The notes beneath the pieces were generated by a model. That model was given only the letters and a program-made list of their open reading frames with translations. It was not told the origin of the DNA and made no database searches. 64,000 nt of DNA, taken from NCBI RefSeq assembly GCF_003014595.1, contig NZ_PYGK01000018.1, positions 122,324 through 186,323 of the forward strand. Direction: 5' to 3'. Of the stretch, positions 27,801 through 35,572 are shown in pieces; position 1 is the first letter of the stretch, and each line of letters begins with the position of its first letter. The translations under genes and the position numbers were made by a program. Source of the DNA: Chitinophaga ginsengisoli. Its GTDB lineage: Bacteria > Bacteroidota > Bacteroidia > Chitinophagales > Chitinophagaceae.

Positions 27801-28006
27801 TTGAAACCATATCCGTCGAATCTGTTGATGCCATCATGCGTGGCAATCCACATAAACCCCTGATTATCTTCCAGGATATCATATACCGAGTTCTGGGATA
27901 GCCCCTCATTAACGCCATAAGAATCGAAAATGTAGGGCTTGTCCTGTGCACTCAATACAGATACGGATAGGGTACATAGGAAAAAAAATAATAAGGTCCT
28001 CGTCAT
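24893..28006 (-). CDS. Two-component propeller sensor histidine kinase
   Basis: Membrane sensor kinase of 1037 residues. It has a signal peptide (MTRTLLFFFLCTLSVSVLSAQ), two periplasmic beta-propellers made of Reg_prop repeats (about 25-690; examples LEDNQGFMWIATHDGINRFD and RDAADNMWVGTDGDGIKKYS), a Y_Y_Y domain (about 700-790) and one membrane helix (about 797-820). A HisKA_3 dimerisation domain carries phospho-acceptor H852 in DMHDDLGSGL, and a HATPase_c domain has NGKGF and GNGLKNIQKRM boxes. Unlike hybrid HTCS proteins of polysaccharide loci it has no fused receiver or AraC domain; its partner is the LuxR regulator next door. The start at 28006 is chosen for the signal peptide. Confidence 0.94.
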   Translation of the reverse strand: MTRTLLFFFLCTLSVSVLSAQDKPYIFDSYGVNEGLSQNSVYDILEDNQGFMWIATHDGINRFDGYGFNEYRFSPSLQERAGQGKGNLVVRNNNGGRALINRFALKGYKGYSLYRNRRHHLLLTHNYGISLYDEYKNSFESVLEDTTYENNGERDSGIKFRILGEDSVQHSLWVWRPAKGLYILDDSTYAKKKVILYPKAMLQKGIAASAVYKDANTIWMNFEPGELLAMNTQNMRLTTYCLPGITTHIVLRNLNKDTLIIASKGHLIIFNKKLNKYSDLSFDQRDPKDANFIPLCLELDHNGNIWIGGTDGVMIYNVKRNEIVNRIVSFNGSETRSWNVVTYLYRDAADNMWVGTDGDGIKKYSPNKKVFNLYRSPAITHNMVRAVYKHDDGKLYVGLLNDGLDIYEKGGKFMERIPGDQGKSIFPAKNLNAICREDFEHLWFHFSDMHIGLFNVHTRKFEDLTKYVKAIGLPPQEDIYPFVFKRTSGEVYFNYGSYLLQIVRGDRGGYKVAIVHEFPDEILTTYYEDYLGNKYVGTKVAAYVKKVESASWELITLPPGTIVKSISKRASKELLLATSKGLFVLDDNNLRKKHYNSYDYPALINDYLYGVLLDDKDKIWVSHNKGLSQINPSNDEITTYNYEDGLQSNEFNTGAFFKSTDGELFFGGIRGSNGFYPKDFKNNPSKPKVVIMRMEVLDKPYESDTALSLLRRIELPYNHNTIAIEFVPLEYTNPLKNKVQYKLDGADEDWVQAGAFRMARYTNLRPGTYTFNVRASNNDDIWNSTPTTLEITIRIPFWQSLWFRFLLLLLLLGVAYYFSTLYLDYKIRHEKLKLEKEQAVDQERARISSDMHDDLGSGLSTIRLLSEIAKRKITDTSQTKELERISEAAGELVDKMSEIIWAMNSSNDSLENLIAYMRSFAADFLEHAHITHQFYIPESIPNIKLSGGTRRNIYLAVKESLHNVVKHAQASEVVIQIEMHKNMTIMIKDNGKGFDQEKVRLFGNGLKNIQKRMQAVGGHADITSHHGTIVLLDIPLI

Positions 28007-28081
28007 CTGCGCCCGCGATTGCAATTCTTTTAAAGTAATAGAGGTTATTAAAATACTGAGTTCACCATAACGCAGTGCTTG

Positions 28082-28089
28082 CAAATATA
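28082..28089 (-). promoter_or_regulatory. -7 box for the sensor kinase gene
   Basis: TATATTTG on the minus strand matches TAnnTTTG exactly and lies 76 bp before the chosen kinase start. No clear -33 TTG is present. Confidence 0.45.
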
Positions 28090-28165
28090 TAAATCTACCG
28101 CACACTTTCTAATGATTTTGTATTTTTCTTCCCGCAACATCTCCCATTAAAAATCACAAAACAAT

Positions 28166-29227
28166 ATGCCAGGAAAAACTTCAGCTGCTACAATCAAGGT
28201 ATTATACTATAAAACATTCATTCTGACCCTGTTCTTTCCTTTACTTTTTTTATATGCAACAGCTCAGTCCGGGTACAGCATTCAGCAACATGAAGCCCCT
28301 CCTATTAAAAGTATACGGGGTATGAACGTTCTCCCTAACGGCGTTATCTGGTTATCGGGTACGGAAGGAAAAGTAGGCATTAGTACCGATTATGGCGAAC
28401 ACTGGACCTGGATCACAGTGCCAGGCTATGATACCTGCGACTGGCGCTCATTGGTAGCCTTCAATGACAAGCGGGCACTGCTGCTAAATGCAGGAGAACC
28501 CGCCCATCTGCTGCTCACTACAGATGGAGGTGCCAACTGGAAAGAGGTCTATACCAATCATACCAAAGGCGTTTTCTTTGATGGCATGGCCTTCCGCAAT
28601 GCAAAGGAAGGTATTGCTATTGGCGACCCCATCGATGGCAGATTTACCATTATCCGCACCAAAGACAGTGGCAATACCTGGCAGGCAGATCCTTTTGATG
28701 CTTTACCTGTTGCGAAAGAAGGCGAAGCCATCTTCGCCGCCAGTGGCACCAGTGTACGGATAATGCCCAACGGAGAAGCCTGTTTCATCACCGGCGGAAA
28801 CATCAGCCGTTTCATTAGCGGATGGAGAAAATGGACACCTGTAGAATGGCGCTTTATACACGGTAGTCCCGGTACCGGGGCGTTCTCCGTTGCTTTCGCA
28901 GATAAACAACATGGCGTTGCCGTGGGCGGCGATTATACCCGGGATACAGTTACTACCGGTAACTGCCTCATTACGAGAGATGGTGGCCGTATCTGGCAGC
29001 CCGTTATTACACCTCCTGATGGTTATCGCTCCTGCATACAATTCATAGGTCATCATACATTTGTTGCAACGGGAACATCGGGTACAGATATTTCTGAGGA
29101 TGGCGGTCTGAACTGGCATAAGATCAGTCAGGAAGGATATCATGTGGCTGGTATAGCCCCCTCCGGCAATCGTGTGTGGCTGGCCGGCAGTAAGAAGCTT
29201 GCCAGCTTCGGCAGGTCCAAACTATAA
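28166..29227 (+). CDS. YCF48/BNR-repeat secreted propeller protein
   Basis: Secreted protein of 353 residues with a hydrophobic signal segment (about 14-33, LTLFFPLLFLYATAQ). It has repeated BNR/YCF48-type blades of the form S-T-D-x-G-x-x-W: GISTDYGEHWTW, LLTTDGGANWKEV, RTKDSGNTWQAD, ITRDGGRIWQP and ISEDGGLNWHK. Such propellers resemble the photosystem II assembly factor Ycf48 and sialidase repeats, but Bacteroidota members are not photosynthetic and usually have unknown roles. It is divergently placed from the sensor kinase across a 160-bp gap, so shared control is possible though not shown. Confidence 0.88.
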   Translation: MPGKTSAATIKVLYYKTFILTLFFPLLFLYATAQSGYSIQQHEAPPIKSIRGMNVLPNGVIWLSGTEGKVGISTDYGEHWTWITVPGYDTCDWRSLVAFNDKRALLLNAGEPAHLLLTTDGGANWKEVYTNHTKGVFFDGMAFRNAKEGIAIGDPIDGRFTIIRTKDSGNTWQADPFDALPVAKEGEAIFAASGTSVRIMPNGEACFITGGNISRFISGWRKWTPVEWRFIHGSPGTGAFSVAFADKQHGVAVGGDYTRDTVTTGNCLITRDGGRIWQPVITPPDGYRSCIQFIGHHTFVATGTSGTDISEDGGLNWHKISQEGYHVAGIAPSGNRVWLAGSKKLASFGRSKL

Positions 29228-29533
29228 GTACCTGCACATAAAAGGGGTGCTGCAAAAGCACCCCCGGAAAAAAATAGGTTAAAACAAAAAGTACATTATT
29301 GATTCTCAAGATAAGGTATACACGAATATGTTACATTGGTATTTTAGCGAATGTGTTAATTTTACCAGTAAACGATTAGTTAACAGCATCCATCGTAACC
29401 ATGTTATAACAATATTTTTATCTAATTTGGTTGCTGAAAGGGAATGGGAATCAAGGTGTTCAAAAGCAGTGCTACAACTGTCACAACCGCTGTTGTCACC
29501 GGAACGTTGATTCGGGAAATTTAAAAGCGAATT
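29228..29533 (+). other. Intergenic region: hairpin, recurring 18-mer, structured leader
   Basis: An 8-bp hairpin (GGGGTGCT/AGCACCCC, 29244-29264) follows the propeller gene without a T run. Next comes ATAGGTTAAAACAAAAAG (29274-29291), repeated in reverse orientation at 34490-34507. The 100 bp before the GH31 gene hold strings that recall a cobalamin riboswitch (GGGAATCAAGGTG and ACAACTGT), but the conserved CCCGC core is absent. No protein gene is credible here. Confidence 0.4.
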
Positions 29534-31927
29534 ATGCAAGTAACAACCTCATCGGGTAAATATTCGGCCAAACACTATCCGGATATCATTAAAGAATGGA
29601 AAAAAGAAGGCAACTACTTCTATTTTTATACATCAGAAACCATACTGGAGGTAAGGATCATTTCAGACAAGATCGTTCGCTTCCGTTACGCGGCTGACGG
29701 TAATTTTCAAAGAGACTTCTCCTACGCTGTCAGCGACCGGCTCGAAGAATCGCCGGTTAACTTCGGCCTGCACGAATTCGAAGAGAATTTCGAAATATAT
29801 ACTGAGGCTTTACGCATCTATATCTCCCGGGATGATATGCGCCTTACCATCACCGATATCGACGGCTTTATCATCAACCAGGATGAACTCGGCTTCCATT
29901 GGCAGTACTATCTGCAAAAAGGTGGCAAGATCGTGTACTGCAGCAAACAGATCCAGGAAGATGAATGTTTCTTCGGCATGGGCGACAAACCTACCGATCT
30001 GAATTTGCACGGCAAACGTATGGAGAACTATGGCACCGACGCCTACGGTTTCCAGAAAGACACCGATCCTTTATACCGTAACATTCCTTTTTACTACGGA
30101 CTGCACCGTGGAAAGGCATACGGTATCTTCTTCGATAATACCTTCCGTACCATCTTCGATTTTGGTAAAGAAAGAGATAATGCTGCCAGCTTCTGGGCAA
30201 GAGGCGGTGAAATGAACTATTACTTCATTTACGGGCCTGAATTACTGAAAGTAGCAGAAGGGTATACCAGCATCACCGGTACGGCAGAATTGCCGCCTTT
30301 ATGGGCCCTGGGCTATCAGCAATGCCGCTGGAGCTACTACCCCGATAAAAGGGTAAAAGAGATAGCAGCGGAGTTCCGTAAACGCCAGATCCCCTGTGAT
30401 GTGATCCACCTCGATATTGATTACATGGAAGGATTCCGCTGTTTTACCTGGAGCAAGGAAGGATTTCCTGACCCCGTAGGACTGATCAAGGAACTGTCGG
30501 CGCAAGGTTTCAAAGTGGTGGTCATTATCGATCCCGGTATCAAGGTAGACCCCGATTACAATATCTATAAGCAGGGTCTACAAAACAATTACTTCTGTAA
30601 AAGGCAGGACGGCGCACTCATGGAAGGTGATGTATGGCCGGGTAAATGTGTGTTCCCCGATTATACCAATCCGGAAGTACGTAAATGGTGGGCAGGGCTC
30701 TTCAAAGAACTGGTGGACGCAGGCGTCAGAGGGGTGTGGAACGATATGAACGAACCCGCCGTGTTTGAAATGGGCACTTTCCCTGAAGATGTACGTCACG
30801 ACTATGATGGGGAGGCCGTCAGCCATCGTAAGGCACACAACGTATACGGACACCTGATGAGTAAAGCGACGGCGGCCGGTATGAGGAAATACCTCATGCC
30901 TAACAGGCCCTTCGTCATATCCCGTTCCTGTTACGCGGGTGCACAACGGTGGACTTCCTTCTGGACAGGCGATAACGTGTCCAGCTGGGATCATCTGTGG
31001 CTGGCCTCTATACAGTGCCAGCGCCTCTCCGTATCAGGGATCTCCTTTGCTGGCAGCGATATCGGTGGCTTTATCGGTGAGCCGGATGGCGAACTCTATG
31101 TACGCTGGATACAACTAGCCGTATTCCACCCGCTGATGCGTACGCACTCGGCCAGTAATGAAACCGGCTTTAACCAGGAGCCATGGAGCTTTGGAACAGA
31201 GTATGAAAGTGTGGCGAGGAAATTCATCCAGCTGCGTTATCATTTACTTCCATATCTCTACACTACTTTCTGGCAATACAGCCGCTGGGGTACACCTATG
31301 ATACGCCCACTGGCCTTCGTTGCCCAGCACGATAAACAAACCTATGATCGCTCACATGAATTTATGCTGGGAGATTCCCTGTTGATCAGTCATGTGTCTG
31401 AACAAGGTATGAAAGAGAAGGAAATATACCTGCCAGAAGGACAATGGTATTATTACTGGAATGATCAGCTATACAACGGCGGACAGGTAATTAAGATAGC
31501 GACTCCGCTGGATGAGATGCCGCTCTTCGTAAAAGCGGGGGCAGTAATCCCGAACTATCCGAAGATCCAGCACGTAGATGAACGCAACACAGAAGAGATG
31601 ATCTTACATGTGTATTATTCTATGCAGGAAGCAAGCAGTTTCCTGTACGAAGATGCAGGTGATCATTACGGATATAAAAACGGTCAGTATAACGATATCC
31701 GTTTTAAACAAACTTCAGAAAAACATCGCTTCGCATTACGCAAAAAATATTTCGGCCAGTATAATGCCGCGTACAGAAAACACAATATTCACATACATGG
31801 TTTACCATTCAAAGCAAAGGAATACATTCTTGATGGAACGGCTGTAAAGCTTACTGCCGCTAACTTTGTGGGGAATGTGATAAATATTGTTGTGGATAGA
31901 AAATTCGAAAATATCATCATCAGGTAA
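29534..31927 (+). CDS. Glycoside hydrolase family 31 alpha-glucosidase
   Basis: Alpha-glucosidase-type GH31 enzyme of 797 residues. The N-terminal galactose-mutarotase-like beta domain (about 1-230) precedes a TIM barrel with the substrate-binding HLDIDYMEGFRCFTW (about 295-310), the nucleophile D404 in WNDMNEP and the acid/base D480 in FWTGDNVSSW. A C-terminal beta-sandwich and DUF5110-like end complete the family layout. There is no signal peptide, so the enzyme is probably cytosolic and acts on imported malto- or other alpha-gluco-oligosaccharides. The glycogen branching enzyme lies 4 kb away, but the two are not in one operon. A 14-bp-stem terminator follows the stop codon. Confidence 0.94.
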   Translation: MQVTTSSGKYSAKHYPDIIKEWKKEGNYFYFYTSETILEVRIISDKIVRFRYAADGNFQRDFSYAVSDRLEESPVNFGLHEFEENFEIYTEALRIYISRDDMRLTITDIDGFIINQDELGFHWQYYLQKGGKIVYCSKQIQEDECFFGMGDKPTDLNLHGKRMENYGTDAYGFQKDTDPLYRNIPFYYGLHRGKAYGIFFDNTFRTIFDFGKERDNAASFWARGGEMNYYFIYGPELLKVAEGYTSITGTAELPPLWALGYQQCRWSYYPDKRVKEIAAEFRKRQIPCDVIHLDIDYMEGFRCFTWSKEGFPDPVGLIKELSAQGFKVVVIIDPGIKVDPDYNIYKQGLQNNYFCKRQDGALMEGDVWPGKCVFPDYTNPEVRKWWAGLFKELVDAGVRGVWNDMNEPAVFEMGTFPEDVRHDYDGEAVSHRKAHNVYGHLMSKATAAGMRKYLMPNRPFVISRSCYAGAQRWTSFWTGDNVSSWDHLWLASIQCQRLSVSGISFAGSDIGGFIGEPDGELYVRWIQLAVFHPLMRTHSASNETGFNQEPWSFGTEYESVARKFIQLRYHLLPYLYTTFWQYSRWGTPMIRPLAFVAQHDKQTYDRSHEFMLGDSLLISHVSEQGMKEKEIYLPEGQWYYYWNDQLYNGGQVIKIATPLDEMPLFVKAGAVIPNYPKIQHVDERNTEEMILHVYYSMQEASSFLYEDAGDHYGYKNGQYNDIRFKQTSEKHRFALRKKYFGQYNAAYRKHNIHIHGLPFKAKEYILDGTAVKLTAANFVGNVINIVVDRKFENIIIR

Positions 31928-31956
31928 TATTACTGCACTGGTCAGCTTTTGATTAT

Positions 31957-31988
31957 AAATCCCAAATTCTTCCGAGAATTTGGGATTT
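31957..31988 (+). terminator. Terminator after the GH31 gene
   Basis: Perfect 14-bp stem AAATCCCAAATTCT/AGAATTTGGGATTT with a TCCG loop, followed by GTAGTTTT, 29 bp after the stop codon. Confidence 0.8.
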
Positions 31989-32055
31989 GTAGTTTTAAAC
32001 CCTTCATAAAAAAAAGGGCACATTAGATTGAGATCTTAGTGCCTTTTCATAACCT

Positions 32056-32229
32056 ATGCCAACTTTAGAGTTATCCAAAATTAACATGTTATCACTGATA
32101 CACAAAGCATATGGCCGTCCTAGAGCCAAAATGAACAAAATGAACAAGATAAAATTCGCTGAACAGATGAGTTATGTTAATAACAGGTTACAAAATGATT
32201 CCTATAGGATTAGCAATATCATTTCTTAA
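32056..32229 (+). CDS. Possible small basic protein, 57 aa
   Basis: A 57-codon reading frame beginning MPTLELSKINMLSL lies in the 580-bp gap between the GH31 gene and the KGG protein. It is Lys/Arg/Asn-rich, contains the internal phrase KMNKMNKIKFAEQM and has no membrane helix. The start sits in the context AACCTATG, seen also at 23731 and 34501. An imperfect hairpin just upstream (about 32009-32048) could terminate GH31 read-through. No homologue is recognised. The rest of the gap, 32230-32510, shows only AT-rich sequence with a weak CATATTTG -7-like box at 32407. Confidence 0.3.
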   Translation: MPTLELSKINMLSLIHKAYGRPRAKMNKMNKIKFAEQMSYVNNRLQNDSYRISNIIS

Positions 32230-32510
32230 CATCTCATTCACTTTTTATATCACTTAATTAGCATCATCAATCGTTTGTACCAGTGTTGATCCCTTATTTT
32301 ATTAGTGTCGTACTCATGCTACAGTTTGTTAACAGTACTCCACGCTTATGATCATTTTTTGTGAGAATTTCAACCGGCTAAAGCTGTTATACAATGGGTT
32401 ATACATCATATTTGGCATACGCGGCATAATAGTTGTGCCTACTTCCACGATTCGAGTCTATTTCCTCCGTTAAATGGAACCCATTTTTTAACCTTTCAAA
32501 ATTCATTCTT

Positions 32511-32897
32511 ATGGCTGCAGAACAAAGCAATCAATTCACACAAGAACAAGAAAAACTGGAAAGGGATCAAGAGCACGAAACAAGAGATTCAGGAGCACAT
32601 GCAGAGAACAAACAATCAACTACATCCGAAGAAAAGAGTACTACAAACCGCAAAGATAAACGTGGTTTCGCATCCATGGATGCAGCAATGCAACGCGCTA
32701 TAGCCAGTAAAGGCGGCCGCGCTGCTCATGCTCAGGGTGTGGCACACGAATTTAACTCTGCTGAAGCCCGGGAGGCCGGACGTAAAGGTGGAGTAGCTGT
32801 CAGCAGAAACAGGCAGCACATGGCCGAAATAGGTAAAAAAGGTGGTGAGGCTGCTCACAACAAACGCAAGAAGGATAATTCTAATTCGTCGGTGTAA
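32511..32897 (+). CDS. KGG-repeat general stress protein
   Basis: Hydrophilic 128-residue protein. The N-terminal half is a low-complexity Glu/Gln/Lys/Thr segment, followed by three or more KGG motifs: ASKGGRAAHAQG, GRKGGVAVS and GKKGGEAAHN. This pattern is the stress-induced KGG family (GsiB and Con-10 related), usually intrinsically disordered and linked with desiccation or general stress. The ATG at 32511 is preferred over an earlier in-frame start because the preceding 26 codons are hydrophobic and unlike the family. It is a single-gene unit with a very stable terminator. Confidence 0.88.
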   Translation: MAAEQSNQFTQEQEKLERDQEHETRDSGAHAENKQSTTSEEKSTTNRKDKRGFASMDAAMQRAIASKGGRAAHAQGVAHEFNSAEAREAGRKGGVAVSRNRQHMAEIGKKGGEAAHNKRKKDNSNSSV

Positions 32898-32923
32898 AAG
32901 CTATTCCACATTTCTCTTTCCTT

Positions 32924-32977
32924 AAAAAAGGAATGCCTGGCATACATTTCATGTATACCAGGCGTTCCTTTTTTTTA
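32924..32977 (+). terminator. Terminator after the KGG gene
   Basis: A long stem of about 23 pairs with one mismatch and one G-U pair (AAAAAAGGAATGCCTGG with CATACAT against ATGTAT and CCAGGCGTTCC) has a 3-nt loop and runs into eight T residues. Confidence 0.92.
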
Positions 32978-33014
32978 TATTTGTTAAATACTTCAATCGT
33001 TAAAACAAGCATCT

Positions 33015-33683
33015 TTGCAAAAACTAACCGCTACCACCCGCCGACTCTATTCCTTTCTCATACCGTATATCCTCCTGCTTATCCTGGTACTTATCGCCAA
33101 AATACTATATTCAAAAGAGGATATTTATTTCTTCATTAACGGACTTCATTTCCCTGCGGGAGATGTTTTCTTTCCTTTCATGACAGAATTCGGTAGCTCC
33201 TTCTCCGCTGTAGTAGCCTGTCTGCTCCTGCTTTTCGTTAGTTACCGCAGCAGTGTGCTGATGGCCACCAGCCTGATACTGACCACCGCGATCAATGTGC
33301 CGTTGAAGAACCTCTTCTTTGCGCCAAGACCACGGGTCTATTTCGCCGGCTCTCAACATCCTATCTACTATGTACCCCATGTGGAAGTACTGGCCAACAA
33401 TTTCAGCTTCCCCTCCGGGCATACCGTATGTGCCTTCACAATGGCGCTTGTACTAACGTATATTACGCCGCGGAAAACCTTCGGATACCTTTACCTCCTG
33501 CTGGCCCTCCTCGTGGCCTATTCCCGCATGTATATGAGCCAGCACTTCCTGGAAGATGTTACGGCAGGCTCTATTCTCGCCACAGTGGTGACCATCATCT
33601 GGCTCTCCTGGTTCGATAACCGGCCTTTTCTCAGTGATCCCCGTTGGAATGCCTCCCTGAGCAGGAAAAAGAATGCTGCATAG
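33015..33683 (+). CDS. PAP2 superfamily membrane phosphatase
   Basis: Integral membrane lipid phosphatase of 222 residues with about six helices. All three phosphatase motifs are present: KNLFFAPRP (K-x6-R-P, about 99-107), the central PSGH in NFSFPSGHTVCAF (about 130-142) and SRMYMSQHFLEDV (S-R-x5-H-x3-D, about 170-182). It could dephosphorylate undecaprenyl diphosphate, phosphatidylglycerol phosphate or lipid A; the sequence does not decide. The start codon is TTG at 33015, as no ATG precedes the first helix. Confidence 0.9.
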   Translation: MQKLTATTRRLYSFLIPYILLLILVLIAKILYSKEDIYFFINGLHFPAGDVFFPFMTEFGSSFSAVVACLLLLFVSYRSSVLMATSLILTTAINVPLKNLFFAPRPRVYFAGSQHPIYYVPHVEVLANNFSFPSGHTVCAFTMALVLTYITPRKTFGYLYLLLALLVAYSRMYMSQHFLEDVTAGSILATVVTIIWLSWFDNRPFLSDPRWNASLSRKKNAA

Positions 33684-33700
33684 TATGCCGTAAAATAAAA

Positions 33701-33725
33701 GCTCCCTGGCCATAGACCAGGGAGC
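33701..33725. terminator. Terminator shared by the PAP2 and MORN-repeat genes
   Basis: Perfect 9-bp stem GCTCCCTGG/CCAGGGAGC with a 7-nt loop. On the minus strand it is followed by TTTTATTTTA, so it chiefly ends the minus-strand MORN gene, and it lies 18 bp after the PAP2 stop codon. Confidence 0.78.
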
Positions 33726-33811
33726 CTGAAGATTTTCGTTATTGAGACCTTGTAACAGTTGCCCGCCGAAACCGGGGGATTTGCAGGTTATAAAGTTCCT
33801 TCCGGAAATAA

Positions 33812-34414
33812 TTATGATTTGCCTTTCTTCTTCTGATGTGGCAGCGTTGCCGGTGGTGGCACCTGTTTTTGCGTACCAGCTGCAGGTTTGGCCGGTTCTT
33901 TCCCGAATTCCTCTTCTGTGATCGGCTCTCCTCTCCTGTAATATTCTTTCGTCATTTTGCCTTCCTCATCGTATACCTTCCACATTCCATTACGCTGAGA
34001 GCTACCATCCCGCTTTACTTCCTCAAACCGTTCTTCTCCCGTAACAGGGTCTATGATCCTGTAATTGTCTATCTCACCATTAATACCCATTGCCACAAAA
34101 GACCCTTCGGCGCTTACCAGGCCATTGGAATAAAAATAGCGGCAGTAACCATTCAGCTGACCATGTTTGTAGGTTTCTTCGGCAATGATCTCGCCAGATA
34201 ACGCGTACTTCTTCCATACGCCCTCCTTCAGGTTATCGACATAAGTACCCTCCCAGGTATAACCCGGTTCCCCACGTACTTCAGGCATCTCCTCCTGCCA
34301 GTCGCCCTGTTTGCGCTGCTGTGCGTCCACCTTGTTCGCCCTGATCTGGGGCATCTGGGCGAAAGCAGCCAGCACCATAAATTGCAGTAATAAAAAAACA
34401 CTCACTTTTCTCAT
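33812..34414 (-). CDS. Secreted MORN/YwqK-type repeat protein
   Basis: Secreted protein of 200 residues beginning with a signal peptide MRKVSVFLLLQFMVLAAFAQ. The body holds MORN-like repeats of the YwqK type: TWEGTYVDNLKEGVWKKY, EETYKHGQLNGYCRYFYSNG and NGMWKVYDEEGKMTKEYYRRG. The tail is Pro/Lys rich and ends HQKKKGKS. These repeats form beta-hairpin solenoids; some members are listed as antitoxins but no toxin partner is nearby. The inner ATG at 34414 is chosen because it gives a normal signal peptide. Confidence 0.85.
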   Translation of the reverse strand: MRKVSVFLLLQFMVLAAFAQMPQIRANKVDAQQRKQGDWQEEMPEVRGEPGYTWEGTYVDNLKEGVWKKYALSGEIIAEETYKHGQLNGYCRYFYSNGLVSAEGSFVAMGINGEIDNYRIIDPVTGEERFEEVKRDGSSQRNGMWKVYDEEGKMTKEYYRRGEPITEEEFGKEPAKPAAGTQKQVPPPATLPHQKKKGKS

Positions 34415-34450
34415 AGGAATAATTTCGGCAAAATTACTCATAAAAAAAAA

Positions 34451-34474
34451 CCGGCGCAACAAATGTCACGCCGG
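34451..34474 (-). terminator. Terminator after the DUF4382 gene
   Basis: GC-rich 6-bp stem CCGGCG/CGCCGG with a 12-nt loop, ending on the minus strand in nine T residues. The 18-mer shared with 29274 lies between the stop codon and this hairpin. Confidence 0.8.
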
Positions 34475-34512
34475 TACTCAATAAGTCGTCTTTTTGTTTT
34501 AACCTATGTTCT

Positions 34513-35415
34513 CTATTTGCTCAATTTAATGTCCTCTACTTTCGTATTATCATCTCTCTTCACGGTAATACCCGTGATGGTAGTGTCCTTATAACCATTC
34601 GATGCATTTACAAACATCTTGTAAGTGCCTGCTTTCAGTCCTCTCACCTTATACTGCCCATCTTTCCATGGTAATGCATAGGAAGTATCCTGATCGTTGT
34701 ACACAGTGATTACAGGGAAAGCATTCCATGGCGTAACCTTTCCGGAAATGCTGCCGGTCTGTTTCAATGTGAATACATGGATCACAGGACGCAGAATGAA
34801 CTGGCCCTGGCGGGTCTGGACGATAGAACGATCAATGTCAAAGTCGAGCCAGAGACGGAAATTCTTGTCAGAGAATTCCTCCCACTCGTCCTGACGCACC
34901 TGGATAACAATTTTTACCTGGCCGGAAGGTGATTTCAGCGGATAAGTAGTGCTGTCCTTCACCAGGTAGTTGTTGTCGCCCAGAGTGATCCTGATCTTCT
35001 TCACCTTACCTTCAGGTACGATACCGTTGCCCAGCAGCGTGTCAGCGCCATTGCGCAGGGATAATACATCGTACACGCCGGGACGGATACCCAGAGAATC
35101 CCATACATCGCAGTCATTCTTGTTACCATGGTGGTCTTCCCACCATCCGCAACGTTCGTAGTCATTGTCCCAACGGTCATCGCCGTCGTCATCCTTTTTA
35201 GTTGTACAGGTATCTACCAGTACTTCCACATTACGAATGTCCAGGAATACATTGTCAAAGTAGCCCGGATTGTCGGCGAAATAAACACTTAATCTTTGTT
35301 GCCCTGCACCAGGCGTCATGGACGCGGAATTGTCCTTCTGGCAGGCATGGAAAACAAAAGCCAGCAGTACAAGTGTGGCTAGTCCCCATCCGGTAGTTCG
35401 GAGATAGGTCTTCAT
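34513..35415 (-). CDS. DUF4382 domain lipoprotein
   Basis: Predicted surface or periplasmic lipoprotein of 300 residues. The signal ends at a lipobox Cys in FVFHACQKD (about residue 25). The DUF4382 beta-domain follows (about 38-215: RLSVYFADNPGYFDNVFLDI, then GVYDVLSLRNG). It is interrupted by an acidic Asp/Trp/Cys-rich insert (about 72-105) in which DDDGDDRWDND looks like a calcium-binding loop. A C-terminal carboxypeptidase-regulatory-like beta-sandwich begins at SGKVTPWNAFPVITVYND (about 222). The role of the family is unknown; carbohydrate or calcium binding is a plausible guess. Confidence 0.88.
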   Translation of the reverse strand: MKTYLRTTGWGLATLVLLAFVFHACQKDNSASMTPGAGQQRLSVYFADNPGYFDNVFLDIRNVEVLVDTCTTKKDDDGDDRWDNDYERCGWWEDHHGNKNDCDVWDSLGIRPGVYDVLSLRNGADTLLGNGIVPEGKVKKIRITLGDNNYLVKDSTTYPLKSPSGQVKIVIQVRQDEWEEFSDKNFRLWLDFDIDRSIVQTRQGQFILRPVIHVFTLKQTGSISGKVTPWNAFPVITVYNDQDTSYALPWKDGQYKVRGLKAGTYKMFVNASNGYKDTTITGITVKRDDNTKVEDIKLSK

Positions 35416-35572
35416 AAAAAGAATGGTTTATGGTTAATAATACGCCCGCATCAGAAGGATTGCTTCCCTGAGTAAAGGCAGTATTTAGATGGCAAAAATA
35501 AACAAAAGTTTAACAGAGAATGAAAAACTGCTATATGTTTTATAAGCTCATCTTTATCAACCATTTACATTC

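Noticed and set aside
29306..29539. 77-codon minus-strand frame in the GH31 leader
   Set aside because: No motif, low-complexity composition, and it covers the structured leader of the GH31 gene.
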